45,313 nucleotides of DNA from Hyphomicrobiaceae bacterium (GCA_021324465.1 JAJPJB010000004.1:1-45313), one strand, 5' to 3'; numbered from the stretch's first letter, positions 16,638 to 25,806 are shown. The notes: generated by a model not told the origin, from the sequence alone. Program-made: numbers and translations.

Positions 16638-16820
16638 CTAGTCGCGCGTGCGCCATTCGACGTGCCGCGATGGCCCGGTGATGAACAGAACAGGCAGGGT
16701 GATCAATGGGGTCGTCAACAGCGCGAAGAAGAAAGTACCCCAAAAGCCCATGCGGCGATGGGTGCCGGCGAAGCCCGTAAGCAGGCAAACGACGATATAG
16801 GCGAGAATGGCTACGGCCAT
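16638..16820 (-). CDS. Small two-helix membrane protein
   Basis: This 60-residue protein is nearly all membrane: one helix at the N-terminus (VAILAYIVVCLLTGFAG), a short basic turn (THRRMGFWG), a second helix (FFFALLTTPLITLPVLFITG) and a charged end. Such proteins are common in Hyphomicrobiales and have no assigned role. ATG at 16820 is used; a GTG two codons upstream is the alternative, and no strong ribosome site is seen. It sits between the YcjF-like gene and the ABC exporter on the same strand but with gaps of 120 and 146 bases, so shared transcription is uncertain. Confidence 0.6.
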   Translation of the reverse strand: MAVAILAYIVVCLLTGFAGTHRRMGFWGTFFFALLTTPLITLPVLFITGPSRHVEWRTRD

Positions 16821-16861
16821 TGGCACTTGAGCGGCTTTCGATCGCGTTTGTCGATACTTGT

Positions 16862-16891
16862 CATGCCGAGCGACGCGCCGCGCTCGGCATG
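16862..16891. repeat. Perfect intergenic hairpin
   Basis: CATGCCGAGCG (16862-16872) and CGCTCGGCATG (16881-16891) form a perfect 11-base inverted repeat with an eight-base loop in the gap between the YcjF-like gene and the small membrane protein gene. No T-run follows on either strand. It may be a mobile palindromic repeat or an mRNA processing/stability hairpin. Confidence 0.6.
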
Positions 16892-16940
16892 GCCGCTTGC
16901 CCGCCAGCCGGCATGCGCCGGGGCGGAGCCAGCTGAAAGA

Positions 16941-17495
16941 TCAAGGTGTGGTCGCTGTCGTCGTCTCGCTCTTGCGCGCGCTCGACCGCGACTCCCACAT
17001 TTCCTTCTGCGCTTTGACGAATTCGCGGTAATCCGGAGGGTTGAAATCGAGCAGCGTGCCCCCGGATTCGAAGTGCTGGATGAACGCCTTGCCGATGGCA
17101 TAGGTGGCGCCCGCCGACAGCACCGGCATGACAAAACCGGCCGCCAGCATACCGAGAATCGGCACGGTCTTGACCGCGCTCGCCGCGCCCATGCCGCTGG
17201 TCGCCGGAATCATGGTTCCGGCGAGCGCCGCAATCAGCACCTTGCCGCGGTTTTCCGAGAACTCGACATTATAAATCTGCGACAGCCGACGCAGCATCTG
17301 CACCTGAAGACCGCCGACGCAGAGCAAGTCGACCACCGGGATCGGGACAAAGCCGGCAACGCCGGACCACACCGCAAAGCGGTCGACCAGCTTGTTGGCC
17401 AGCACATCGCGAGCCTCGGTCTCGGTCGTAGTCGAACCTGCCGCGATGGCTTCGTCTCTCTCTGGGCTGGCGGACGCGGTCGGTTTCTGTGCCAT
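16941..17495 (-). CDS. YcjF/DUF697-like membrane protein
   Basis: The 184-residue protein resembles the DUF697/YcjF family. It has the DRFAVWSGVAGFVPIPVVDL stretch, then LQVQMLRRLSQIYNVEFSEN and a Gly/Ala-rich hydrophobic hairpin (about residues 80-140) ending with the FIQHFESGGTLLDF region. These proteins are small inner membrane proteins, often next to GTPases, of unknown biochemical role. The ATG at 17495 is preceded by AAAGGA. It is the upstream member of the minus-strand group leading to the ABC exporter, but the 120-base gap below it makes operon membership uncertain. Confidence 0.75.
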   Translation of the reverse strand: MAQKPTASASPERDEAIAAGSTTTETEARDVLANKLVDRFAVWSGVAGFVPIPVVDLLCVGGLQVQMLRRLSQIYNVEFSENRGKVLIAALAGTMIPATSGMGAASAVKTVPILGMLAAGFVMPVLSAGATYAIGKAFIQHFESGGTLLDFNPPDYREFVKAQKEMWESRSSARKSETTTATTP

Positions 17496-17758
17496 AGCGG
17501 ATCCTTTCTCCCCCGGGGCGGCCTTCCGATCGCCACAAAGCGAACGGCGAAAGCGGCTTCACTGATGCAGTTTTACACCACGCGATACGGACGCGACACG
17601 GACGCGATCGACAAGCGCACAAAAAGGCTATCATGGCGGTTTGCCGGTGCCAAGCGCTTGGTAATCCGGCCGAATTGGTCGCAAGGCCGTCAACGCCGCG
17701 TCATGATTTTGGGCCTGCGCAACAGGCCACCGCCGCACGCCTCAGCGCCGGGCACCCC

Positions 17759-20700
17759 TCACGCCGAATGCAGTTCCGGCGCCAGCGTCGGCGGCCTCTC
17801 GCCGTGCTGCTTGAGCGGGCGCATGCCGCTCACGCTGCGCAGCAACAGATAGAAGACCGGGGTCAGGAACAGGCCGAACAAGGTCACGCCGAGCATGCCG
17901 AAGAACACCGCCACCCCCATCGCATGACGCATCTCGGCGCCGGCACCGGAGGAAAGCACCAGCGGCACTACGCCCATGATGAAGGCAAAGCTCGTCATCA
18001 GAATCGGGCGCAGTCGCAGCCGCGCCGCTTCGATCGCCGCCTCCAGCGGCCGGCGGCCCTGAAATTCCAGTTCGCGCGCGAACTCCACGATCAGGATCGC
18101 GTTCTTGCAGGCCAGGCCGATCAACACGAACAGGCCGATCTGGGTGAAGATGTTGTTGTCGCCGCCGGTGAGCCACACGCCGGTGATCGCCGAGAACAGG
18201 CACATCGGCACGATCAGAATGATTGCCAGCGGCAGCATCAGGCTTTCGTATTGCGCCGCCAGCACCAGAAACACGAGCAGCACGCAGAGCGGAAACACCA
18301 AGAGCGCGGTATTGCCGGCGAGGATCTGCTGATAGGTCAGATCGGTCCACTCGAATTGCATGCCCTTCGGCAGGCTTTCGGCGAGGATCTTGCTGATTGC
18401 GTCCTGGGCCTGGCCGGACGAATAGCCGGGCGCCGGCACGCCATTGAGGTCGGCGCTGCGGAAGCCGTTGTAACGCAGCGCCGAATCCGGCCCCGCGGTC
18501 GGCGTAATGGTCACGACCGCGCCGAGCGGCACCATCTTGCCTGCATTATTGCGCACCTGCAGCCGCAGGATGTCGTCGACGCGCGTGCGGAACGGCGTGT
18601 CGGCCTGCGCAATGACTTCATAGGTGCGGCCGAAACGGTTGAAGTCATTGACATAGATCGAGCCGAGATAGGTCTGCATCGTATCGAAGATGTCCTGCAC
18701 CTCGACGCCCAATTGCATCGCCTTGATGCGGTCGACGTGAGCTTCCAGCTGCGGCACGCGGATATTGAAATTGGAAAACACCGCCATCAGCTGCGGCGTC
18801 TTCGCCGCCTTGGCCTGGATGTCGCCCATCACGCGGTTGAGCGCCTCGTTGCCCTGATCGGCGCGATCCTCCACCTGCAGCTTGAATCCGGCGATGGTGC
18901 CCAGCCCGTTCACCGGCGGCGGCGGAAAGATCGCGATCATCGCGTCGGGAATACCGGCAAATTTGGCCTGCAATTTCTGCGAAATCGCGAAACCGGACAG
19001 ATCCGGCGCGGTGCGCTCCTCGAACGGCTTGAGTGTCACGAAGACGATGCCGGCGGAAGGGCTGTTGATGAAGCCGTTGATCGAGAGCCCCGGAAAGGCG
19101 ACAGCGCTCTGCACGCCCGGCTCTTTCATGGCGATGTCGGACATTTCGCGAATGACCTTCTCGGCCCGGTCGAGCGTGGCGCCCTGCGGCAATTGCGCGA
19201 AGCTGACGAGATACTGCTTGTCCTGCAGTGGCACGAAGCCCGGCGGCACGATGCGGAACACGACGAAGGTCGCCGCGAGCAGTACCGCATAGACCGCGAC
19301 CGCAGCGAGCTTATGCGAGAGAATGCTGCCGACGCCGCGGCTGTAGCCCTGTGAGCCGGCCCGGAACACGCGGTTGAATTGTCGGAACAACGGTCCGAGC
19401 ACCTTTTCCATGCCGCGGGTCAAAATATCCTTCGGCTCGTCATGGCCTTTGAGCAGAAGCGCCGACAAAGCCGGCGACAGGGTGAGCGAGTTGAAGGCGG
19501 AGATTATCGTCGAAAACGCGATGGTCAGCGCAAACTGCCGATAGAATTCGCCGGTCAGACCGCTGATGAAGGCGATCGGCACGAATACCGCGCAGAGCAC
19601 GAGCGCGATCGCGATGATCGGTCCGGTCACTTCGCTCATCGCCTGCACCGTCGCGGCGCGCGGCGACAGGCCGGCCTCGATATTGCGCTCGACATTCTCC
19701 ACCACGACGATGGCGTCGTCGACGACGATGCCGATCGCCAGCACCAGGCCGAACAGCGACAGCGCATTGATGGAAAAGCCGCACAGATACATGGCGGCAA
19801 AAGTGCCGATGATCGAGGTCGGCACCGCCAACAGCGGAATGATCGAAGCGCGCCAGGTCTGCAGGAACACGATGACGACGAGCACGACCAGCGCCACTGC
19901 TTCGAGCAGCGTATGCACCACCGCTTTGATTGAATCGCGCACGAAGACGGTCGGATCATAGACGATGCTGTAATCCAAGCCGTCCGGGAAATTCTTCTTC
20001 AGCTCCTCCATGGTCGAGCGCACGCGATTGGAAATTTCGATGGCGTTCGAGCCGGGCGACTGAAAGATCGGAATGGCGACGGCCTGCTTGTTATCCAGAA
20101 GCGAGCGCAGGCTGTATTGGGCGGCGTCGATCTCCACCCGCGCCACGTCGCGCAGCCGCGTCACCACGCCATTCTGATTTTTGATCACGATCTGGCCGAA
20201 TTGCTCGGGATCGGACAGGCGGCCCTCGACATTGATCGGCAGCTGCAATTGCCCCTTGTCGCTATAGGGCGGGCCGTTGACGACGCCGGCGGCGACCTGG
20301 ACGTTCTGCCGGCGCACCGCATTGACGACATCGTCGGCGGAGAGGCCGAGCTCGGCGATCTTCTGCGGATTGAGCCAGATCCGCATTGCGTAATCGCCGG
20401 AGCCGAACAGCTGCACGCTGCCGACGCCCTGGATCTTGGCGAGCTGATCCTTGACGTTCAGCGTCGCGTAATTGCGCAGATAGAGCATGTCATAGCGGTC
20501 ATCCTTTGAGAGCAGATGCACCACCATGGTGAGATCGGGCGAGGCTTTGACCGTGGTTACGCCGAGATTGCGGGTGACGTCGGGCAGCCGCGGCAGCGCC
20601 TGGTTGACGCGATTCTGCACCAGCTCCTGCGCCAGGTTCGGATCGGTGCCGAGCTTGAAGGTGACGGTCAAAGTGAGCGTGCCGTCGCTTGCCGCCTGCG

Positions 20701-20944
20701 ACGACATATAGAGCATGTTCTCGACGCCGTTGATCTGCTCCTCCAGCGGCGTCGCCACCGTATTGGCGACGGTTTCCGGATTGGCGCCGGGAAACTGGGC
20801 CGTCACTTGCACCGACGGCGGCACGACTTCCGGATATTCGGAAATCGGCAGCTGCGGCATTGCGATCAGGCCGGCGAGAAAAATGACGGCCGAGATGACG
20901 CCGGCAAAAATCGGCCGGTCGATGAAGAATCGCGACAGATGCAT
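17759..20944 (-). CDS. RND multidrug efflux permease (HAE1 family, AcrB/MexB-like)
   Basis: The 1061-residue protein is a full-length HAE1-family RND permease. It starts with the short helix and first membrane segment (FFIDRPIFAGVISAVIFLAG), has two large periplasmic loops, and shows the proton-relay motif IVVDDAIVVVENVERN in the fourth membrane segment (the AcrB Asp407/Asp408 pair) and the Lys region GLACKNAILIVEF (AcrB Lys940). It forms a trimer that pumps drugs, solvents or lipophilic compounds using proton motive force. It lies 40 bases after the adaptor gene in one operon. No outer membrane factor gene is present, so the pump must borrow a TolC/OprM homologue encoded elsewhere. Cargo cannot be read from sequence. 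Confidence 0.95.
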   Translation of the reverse strand: MHLSRFFIDRPIFAGVISAVIFLAGLIAMPQLPISEYPEVVPPSVQVTAQFPGANPETVANTVATPLEEQINGVENMLYMSSQAASDGTLTLTVTFKLGTDPNLAQELVQNRVNQALPRLPDVTRNLGVTTVKASPDLTMVVHLLSKDDRYDMLYLRNYATLNVKDQLAKIQGVGSVQLFGSGDYAMRIWLNPQKIAELGLSADDVVNAVRRQNVQVAAGVVNGPPYSDKGQLQLPINVEGRLSDPEQFGQIVIKNQNGVVTRLRDVARVEIDAAQYSLRSLLDNKQAVAIPIFQSPGSNAIEISNRVRSTMEELKKNFPDGLDYSIVYDPTVFVRDSIKAVVHTLLEAVALVVLVVIVFLQTWRASIIPLLAVPTSIIGTFAAMYLCGFSINALSLFGLVLAIGIVVDDAIVVVENVERNIEAGLSPRAATVQAMSEVTGPIIAIALVLCAVFVPIAFISGLTGEFYRQFALTIAFSTIISAFNSLTLSPALSALLLKGHDEPKDILTRGMEKVLGPLFRQFNRVFRAGSQGYSRGVGSILSHKLAAVAVYAVLLAATFVVFRIVPPGFVPLQDKQYLVSFAQLPQGATLDRAEKVIREMSDIAMKEPGVQSAVAFPGLSINGFINSPSAGIVFVTLKPFEERTAPDLSGFAISQKLQAKFAGIPDAMIAIFPPPPVNGLGTIAGFKLQVEDRADQGNEALNRVMGDIQAKAAKTPQLMAVFSNFNIRVPQLEAHVDRIKAMQLGVEVQDIFDTMQTYLGSIYVNDFNRFGRTYEVIAQADTPFRTRVDDILRLQVRNNAGKMVPLGAVVTITPTAGPDSALRYNGFRSADLNGVPAPGYSSGQAQDAISKILAESLPKGMQFEWTDLTYQQILAGNTALLVFPLCVLLVFLVLAAQYESLMLPLAIILIVPMCLFSAITGVWLTGGDNNIFTQIGLFVLIGLACKNAILIVEFARELEFQGRRPLEAAIEAARLRLRPILMTSFAFIMGVVPLVLSSGAGAEMRHAMGVAVFFGMLGVTLFGLFLTPVFYLLLRSVSGMRPLKQHGERPPTLAPELHSA

Positions 20945-20984
20945 AATGGTGCCCGGCCTGCCCGGCGGTTTAGGTTGTTTCGGA

Positions 20985-22196
20985 TCAGCCGTTGCTGGCG
21001 GTGCGGCTGCGCTCGACTTGCGGCACGACCGGAGCGCCGGGGGAGAGCCGCTGCAGATGATCGAGGATCACGCGATCGCCGGCCTTCAGTCCGGCGAGCA
21101 CGACCCGATTACCGTCGATCTGCGGCCCGAGTTCGACGCTGCGATATTCGGCCTTGTTGCCACTACCGACGACAAAGACGAAGCGCTTGCTCTGGTCGTT
21201 GCCGATAGCGCTTTCCGGCACCAGCAGCGCATCGTTGATCTCGCCATTGCCCATGCGCACCGAAACGAACATACCGGGAATGAGGCTGCCGTCGGCATTG
21301 TCGAAGCGAGCACGGGCGCGGATCGTGCCGGAGCCAGAATCGATCCTGTTGTCGAAGCTCTCGATATGACCGCGATAGGCGCGATTGTCGCCGCCGCGCG
21401 CGACGACCTCGACCGGGATCTTCTGCTGCTCGTCGTGCGTCGGGCCGTAGGCGCGCACATTGTTCAGATAGGTCTGCTCGTCGACTTCAAAATCGGCATA
21501 GACGCCGTTGTCCGACACGATCGAAGTGAGCAGTTGCGGCGCCTGCACGCCAACCAGATTGCCGAGCGTGATTTCGGCGCGGCTGACGCGCCCGGAGATC
21601 GGCGCCTTCACATAGGCGTAGTCGAGGTTGATCTGCGCCGATTCCAGGGCGGCCTGGGCGGAAGCCACCGCGGCTTGCGCCACCTCGTCGGCATTGACAC
21701 GCTGATCATAGGTCTCCTGCGACAGCGTGTTGGTCTTGACCAGCTGGCTGCCGCGCTCGCGCTCGGCCTTGGCGTATTTGGCGTTGTGGATCGCGGTCTG
21801 CAGATCCGCCTGCGCCTTGTCAACAGCCGCCTGATAGGGCCGCGGATCGATGACGAACAGCACATCGCCTGCGTTCACATGCTGGCCATCGCGAAAGCGG
21901 ATTTCGGTGATGCGGCCGGACACCTGCGGCCGAATCTCGGCATAATCGACCGCATTGATGCGGCCGGAAAATTCGACAAAGGGTTTGACGCTCTGCGGCT
22001 CGACTTGGCTGACGCTGACCGGCACGCCGGCGGCCGCCCCTGGCGCGGCGCCGGCCTGGGCGTTGCGAGTGTATTTGTTGACGAGGCCGGCGGCGAAGGC
22101 GATGGCCGCCGCTCCGGCAAGAAGCACGACGATTGCCAGCCGGCGCGGCCGCTTTACGATACGCGCGGAAAGCGATGAGACGGACCATTGACCCAC
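20985..22196 (-). CDS. RND efflux periplasmic adaptor (membrane fusion protein, AcrA/MexA-like)
   Basis: The 403-residue protein has an N-terminal membrane anchor (LAIVVLLAGAAAIAFAAGLV). It then shows the adaptor order: barrel-sandwich half (VEFSGRINAVDYAEIRPQVS, GQHVNAGDVLFVIDP), alpha hairpin (about 110-175), second lipoyl half (YAYVKAPISGRVSRAEITLG), beta barrel and membrane-proximal domain. It links the permease to an outer membrane channel. The GTG at 22196 with GTGGGG ahead is preferred; an upstream TTG at 22220 lies inside the TetR operator and is less likely. It is the first gene of the pump operon and diverges from the TetR gene. Confidence 0.9.
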   Translation of the reverse strand: MGQWSVSSLSARIVKRPRRLAIVVLLAGAAAIAFAAGLVNKYTRNAQAGAAPGAAAGVPVSVSQVEPQSVKPFVEFSGRINAVDYAEIRPQVSGRITEIRFRDGQHVNAGDVLFVIDPRPYQAAVDKAQADLQTAIHNAKYAKAERERGSQLVKTNTLSQETYDQRVNADEVAQAAVASAQAALESAQINLDYAYVKAPISGRVSRAEITLGNLVGVQAPQLLTSIVSDNGVYADFEVDEQTYLNNVRAYGPTHDEQQKIPVEVVARGGDNRAYRGHIESFDNRIDSGSGTIRARARFDNADGSLIPGMFVSVRMGNGEINDALLVPESAIGNDQSKRFVFVVGSGNKAEYRSVELGPQIDGNRVVLAGLKAGDRVILDHLQRLSPGAPVVPQVERSRTASNG

Positions 22197-22212
22197 GGGG
22201 ACACCCCACTTA

Positions 22213-22228
22213 TGTAGCAATCGCTACA
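22213..22228. promoter_or_regulatory. TetR operator 1 (TGTAGC-N4-GCTACA)
   Basis: A perfect 16-base inverted repeat TGTAGC-AATC-GCTACA lies just upstream of the adaptor gene, next to a plausible adaptor promoter on the minus strand (-35 TTGACG at 22251-22256, -10-like TACATC at 22229-22234). Binding here would block pump transcription. Confidence 0.7.
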
Positions 22229-22265
22229 GATGTAGGAGCCCAACCGAGTCCGTCAAGACTACTTC

Positions 22266-22281
22266 TGTAGCGAATACTATA
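22266..22281. promoter_or_regulatory. TetR operator 2 (degenerate), overlapping a tetR -10 element
   Basis: TGTAGCGAATACTATA repeats the left arm TGTAGC exactly and the right arm partly. Its centre is 53 bases (about five helical turns) from operator 1. It overlaps TATAAA at 22278-22283, a likely -10 element for the plus-strand regulator gene, so it would serve autoregulation. Confidence 0.55.
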
Positions 22282-22302
22282 AAGATTGGGAGGTGAGCGC
22301 AA

Positions 22303-22914
22303 ATGAACCTGGAGCGAGCCTTGGAGCGAACCTTGGGCCGGCCCCGGGAATTCGACATCGAAAAGGCCCTCGACGAGGCCATGGAGATATTTTGGCGCCA
22401 CGGCTATGAGGGCGCCACCATCGCGCAACTGACCGGCGCGATGGGCATCAATCCGCCCAGCCTCTACGCGGCCTTCGGCAGCAAGGAAGGGCTGCTCAAG
22501 GCGGCGCTGGACCGCTACACCGCCAAGCGCAACGAATGCATGCGCGAGATCCTGGCGGCGCCGACCGCCCGCGAGGTGGTGGAGCGCGGCCTGCTCAAAC
22601 TTGCCGACATGCAGACCGATCCCGCCAATCCCCCCGGCTGTCTGTTGGTGGCCGGCGGACTTGCCTGCGGCGTCGGCTCCGAAAACATCCCCTTCGAGCT
22701 CGCCGCGCATCGCGCGCAGAGCGAGGCCCTGCTGCGCGAGCGCTTCATCCGCGCGCGCGAGGAAGGCGATCTCGCCGAAGACTCCGACCCGGCGGCCTTG
22801 GCGCGCTATGTCTCGGCGGTCATCGCCGGCATCGGCGTGCTCGCCTCGGCCGGCGCCACGCGCGAAGAGTTGCGCGAAGTCGCGATGGTCGCGGTGAAGG
22901 CGTTCGATGAGTAG
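22303..22914 (+). CDS. TetR/AcrR-family transcriptional repressor of the RND pump
   Basis: This 203-residue regulator has the TetR N-terminal three-helix DNA-binding domain (about residues 17-63), with EIFWRHGYEGATIAQLTGAM and the recognition part GINPPSLYAAFGSKEGLLKA. A helical ligand-binding domain follows, with Cys in PGCLLVAGG and LACGVG. The wording resembles the AcrR-like group that senses redox or electrophilic compounds in alphaproteobacteria. GGGAGGTGAG precedes ATG at 22303. The gene diverges from the efflux operon, and the shared spacer carries two TGTAGC operators, so it most likely represses both. The inducer is unknown. Confidence 0.9.
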   Translation: MNLERALERTLGRPREFDIEKALDEAMEIFWRHGYEGATIAQLTGAMGINPPSLYAAFGSKEGLLKAALDRYTAKRNECMREILAAPTAREVVERGLLKLADMQTDPANPPGCLLVAGGLACGVGSENIPFELAAHRAQSEALLRERFIRAREEGDLAEDSDPAALARYVSAVIAGIGVLASAGATREELREVAMVAVKAFDE

Positions 22915-22941
22915 ACGAGTAGCCGTGCCGAGCGCCTCCAT

Positions 22942-23919
22942 TCATTGAATCACCTCGTCGGCAAGCGCGAGGAAGCCGGCCGAGAACGTGATGCCGAGCG
23001 CCTTGGCCGTCTTGAGATTGACAGTGAGATCGAATTTGGTGGGCTGTTCGAACGGCAGGTCCTGCGGTTTGGTCCCCCGCAAGATTTTATCGACATAGCG
23101 CGCGCCCTGACGAAACAGATCGGCAAAATTGGCGCCGTACGACATCAGCCCGCCATCGACCACGTTCTGCCGGATCTGAAACATCCCCGCGATTCGATGC
23201 TTCAACAGAAAGTCGATCACTTCGGCCATATGGTCATGATGCAAAGGATCGTTTGTCGCAAGCAGCGCATCCGGCGGAGCGGCGGCGAGCTGCGCATAGA
23301 CTTGCTTGAAGTCGTCCACGGTCCTTGCCGGCAGCGAAACGAGCGCCATGTGAAACAGCGGCACGGCCTGGCGCAGCTGCTCCAGGATGGCTGCATTGGA
23401 TGCATTGTCGGGATTCCACAGCAAGGCGATGCGCGAGGCCGAAGGAAGGGCGTCCTTTATGATTTGCAGCCGCTTGGTCACCACGTCCGGTCCGAGAATG
23501 GTGTTGCCGGTGATATTGCCGCCGGGGCGCGCAAAGCCTGACACCAGTCCGGATCCGATCGGATCGCCGATCGATACTGCCACGATCGGCACTGTTGCTG
23601 TTGCCCGTTTCGCGGCGAGTGCCGCCGGCGTTCCAAACACGACGATCACGTCCACAGGCATTTTCGCCAAGGCAGTCGCCGCCGCTTCCAGTCTGTCGGG
23701 AACCCCATCGGCCTTCTGATAGTCGAAGACGATGTTCTCCCCTTCGACATAGCCGAGCTCGCGCAATTGCTGCCGGAAAGGGTCCCAGGCGGGCGTGTTG
23801 TCGACGATGCCGACATGCGCCGGTCGCCGCCGGTCCTGCTGCGCTTGGACGCCGAAGGGCGTTCCGATGGCGCCCGCGACGACGCCGGACACAAGCGCGA
23901 TAAAATCCCGCCGTTTCAT
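22942..23919 (-). CDS. ABC transporter substrate-binding protein (ABC_sub_bind/TrpX-like family)
   Basis: The 325-residue protein begins MKRRDFIALVSGVVAGAIGT, a twin-arginine-like signal (RRDF) typical of this family, and ends the leader near VQAQQ. Mature landmarks include GYVEGENIVFDYQKADG, VFGTPAALAAKRATATVPI, GDPIGSGLVSGFARPGGNITG and the periplasmic-binding fold. The family (PF04392) is very numerous in Bradyrhizobium relatives; ligands are mostly unknown. The ATG at 23919 follows GGGGAG; the frame is open to 23982 but has no leader there. No permease or ATPase gene adjoins it, so it is an orphan receptor. Confidence 0.88.
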   Translation of the reverse strand: MKRRDFIALVSGVVAGAIGTPFGVQAQQDRRRPAHVGIVDNTPAWDPFRQQLRELGYVEGENIVFDYQKADGVPDRLEAAATALAKMPVDVIVVFGTPAALAAKRATATVPIVAVSIGDPIGSGLVSGFARPGGNITGNTILGPDVVTKRLQIIKDALPSASRIALLWNPDNASNAAILEQLRQAVPLFHMALVSLPARTVDDFKQVYAQLAAAPPDALLATNDPLHHDHMAEVIDFLLKHRIAGMFQIRQNVVDGGLMSYGANFADLFRQGARYVDKILRGTKPQDLPFEQPTKFDLTVNLKTAKALGITFSAGFLALADEVIQ

Positions 23920-24003
23920 CGCTCCCCACTCGAGGCAGCCGGGTTTGTAGTGTAGCACCGAATTTCGCATGACAGGCACCACTTCTGGATGGAGTGTGGC
24001 GCG

Positions 24004-25629
24004 CTAGGCCGCTTCCGAAAGCCCCGAGAGCGCTTGCGCTGCATCGGCGGGCTTCCACCACAGTTTGAGGCCGAGATCGCGGGCGACGATGCCGGCCGTG
24101 ATGTAGCCAGCGCCGCCCGAGATCGCCCCGCCGGGATGGCCGGACGAGCCGGCGAGATAGAGATTTTTGATCGGCGTACGGTAGCCGAAGTGATTGTACA
24201 TCACCTGCTCGGCATTGAAGGCGCCCATGAAAATGTCGCCGTTGCGCATATTGGGGAATTCGGCGGTGTAGTCGTCGGCGGTGTAGATATATCGGCCGAT
24301 GACATTCTTTTTGGTCATGTTCGGGCAATAGCGGGCCCAGGTATCCAGGATCGCGTCGGCAAACTCCTCTTTGAATTGCTCGGCGGTACGGCCGCCAAGA
24401 TCGGGATGGCGCGGCATGACGTGCCAGGCATAGGTCGTGTGCTTGCCGGGCGGCGCCTGCGTCGGATCAAGCACACTTAATGGTCCGGAGCCGAATTGGA
24501 CGATGCGCGGCACGCGGCCGGCTTTGACGTCTTCGAAGGCGGAAGACAGGTCGTGCATGGTTTCCGCACCGATGCTCCATTTCAGCGTGCGATTGATGTT
24601 GGGATCGAATTTTTCCGCAGCAAAGCGCGGGCTTTCGTGCAGGGCGAGATGCAGGCCGAATAGCGTCCAGCCGGTATATTGAAATCTGTCGAGACGCTCG
24701 AGCAGCGCTTTGGGCAATTGCTCCCGGCCGATCAAGGTCTCGAAAGTCTGATGCACGTCGATCGCGCTCGCGACGAACTGTCTGGCGCGCACTGTACGGC
24801 CGTCGCGCAATGCGATGGCGGCGGCGCGGCCGCCCTCGATAATGATACGCTCGATATCGGCCTGCGGCCGGAACGTTCCGCCGCCCGCAATGAACGTTTC
24901 CATCAGTCCGCGCGCCAGGTTGAACGAGCCGCCCTGGCAGAGCTGATAGCCGCTTTCGAGATCGAACGCGCGGATCACCGCGCCCATCGGGCTCGACTTG
25001 GACAGCGTGTCGGTGAGCCAGGTGCCGAACAGCGAGACCTTGAACAGGAACAGCAGCTTCACATGCTCGTTCTCGAACAGCTCGTCGACCACGTCGAACG
25101 GCTGCCGACGGGTCACCGCAAGGAAATCGCGGCCGATCGCCGTGCGCGATAGAAGATGCTCGCGCTGATCGCGCGGCAGCGGCTCGGCATAGCGCTCGGG
25201 CAACAGAATGCGTCGCGTGATCTCTTCGGCCTTGCGATTCCACTCGCGAAAGGTCGCGGCGTCCTTTTGCGAAAACCGCGCGACATTCGCCAGCGTCTCC
25301 TCCAGATTGCGGCCGAAGACCAGCGCCGTGCCGTCGCGATGCGCCTGCCCGAACTCATAACGCGGCGTGATATAGGTCACCTTCTCGGCAAGCCCGAGAT
25401 CGGCAAACCACGGCGTGTGGCTGATGTGGAAATGATTGATGGAATGCAGATTGTGATAGAAGCCCGGCCGAATGACTTCCCGGGTGCTCAAGCCGCCGCC
25501 ATAGTCCAGCCGCCGATCGAGGAGCAGCACGTCGAGCCCGCATCGGACAAGATAGCATCCCAGGATCAGGCCGTGGTGCCCGGCGCCGATGATGATGCCG
25601 TCGTAAGTGCGGTCGAGATTGTTCGTCAT
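24004..25629 (-). CDS. FAD-dependent phytoene desaturase-like oxidoreductase
   Basis: The 541-residue flavoprotein has the N-terminal dinucleotide-binding motif YDGIIIGAGHHGLILGCYL (GxGxxG), an acidic end of the second strand (LLLDRRLDYGGG), and the phytoene-desaturase-like C-terminal block NLYLAGSSGHPGGAISGGAG with the FAD-binding Gly cluster. It belongs to the crtI/PDS-related NAD(P)/FAD oxidoreductases similar to PYROXD2. No carotenoid genes are nearby, so a true desaturase role is unlikely; the substrate is unknown. The ATG at 25629 starts the Rossmann strand, with GGAGCGCC ahead. It lies upstream of the ABC_sub_bind gene on the same strand with an 84-base gap. Confidence 0.85.
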   Translation of the reverse strand: MTNNLDRTYDGIIIGAGHHGLILGCYLVRCGLDVLLLDRRLDYGGGLSTREVIRPGFYHNLHSINHFHISHTPWFADLGLAEKVTYITPRYEFGQAHRDGTALVFGRNLEETLANVARFSQKDAATFREWNRKAEEITRRILLPERYAEPLPRDQREHLLSRTAIGRDFLAVTRRQPFDVVDELFENEHVKLLFLFKVSLFGTWLTDTLSKSSPMGAVIRAFDLESGYQLCQGGSFNLARGLMETFIAGGGTFRPQADIERIIIEGGRAAAIALRDGRTVRARQFVASAIDVHQTFETLIGREQLPKALLERLDRFQYTGWTLFGLHLALHESPRFAAEKFDPNINRTLKWSIGAETMHDLSSAFEDVKAGRVPRIVQFGSGPLSVLDPTQAPPGKHTTYAWHVMPRHPDLGGRTAEQFKEEFADAILDTWARYCPNMTKKNVIGRYIYTADDYTAEFPNMRNGDIFMGAFNAEQVMYNHFGYRTPIKNLYLAGSSGHPGGAISGGAGYITAGIVARDLGLKLWWKPADAAQALSGLSEAA

Positions 25630-25806
25630 TGCAAAGGCGCTCCGCGCCTGCCGCCCGGTTGGATGCAATGACGAACACTATCCCATGGGCAAGACTTGAA
25701 ACAACGCTCCGCGCTCCCGGGGAGCGACCCCCAAGGTAGTCGGCGCACCCTCTACGCAGCCGGAAACTCGCGCGCGAGGGCGTCGCTTCGCCGGATATCT
25801 GTCAAA

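Noticed and set aside
17633-19354. Plus-strand open frame (573 codons) antisense to the RND permease
   Set aside because: The minus strand encodes an unmistakable HAE1 permease; the plus frame is His/Arg/Gln-rich with no domain pattern.
24004-25629. Carotenoid biosynthesis locus suggested by the phytoene-desaturase-like gene
   Set aside because: No crtB, crtE or crtY-like genes are nearby; the family includes many non-carotenoid oxidoreductases.
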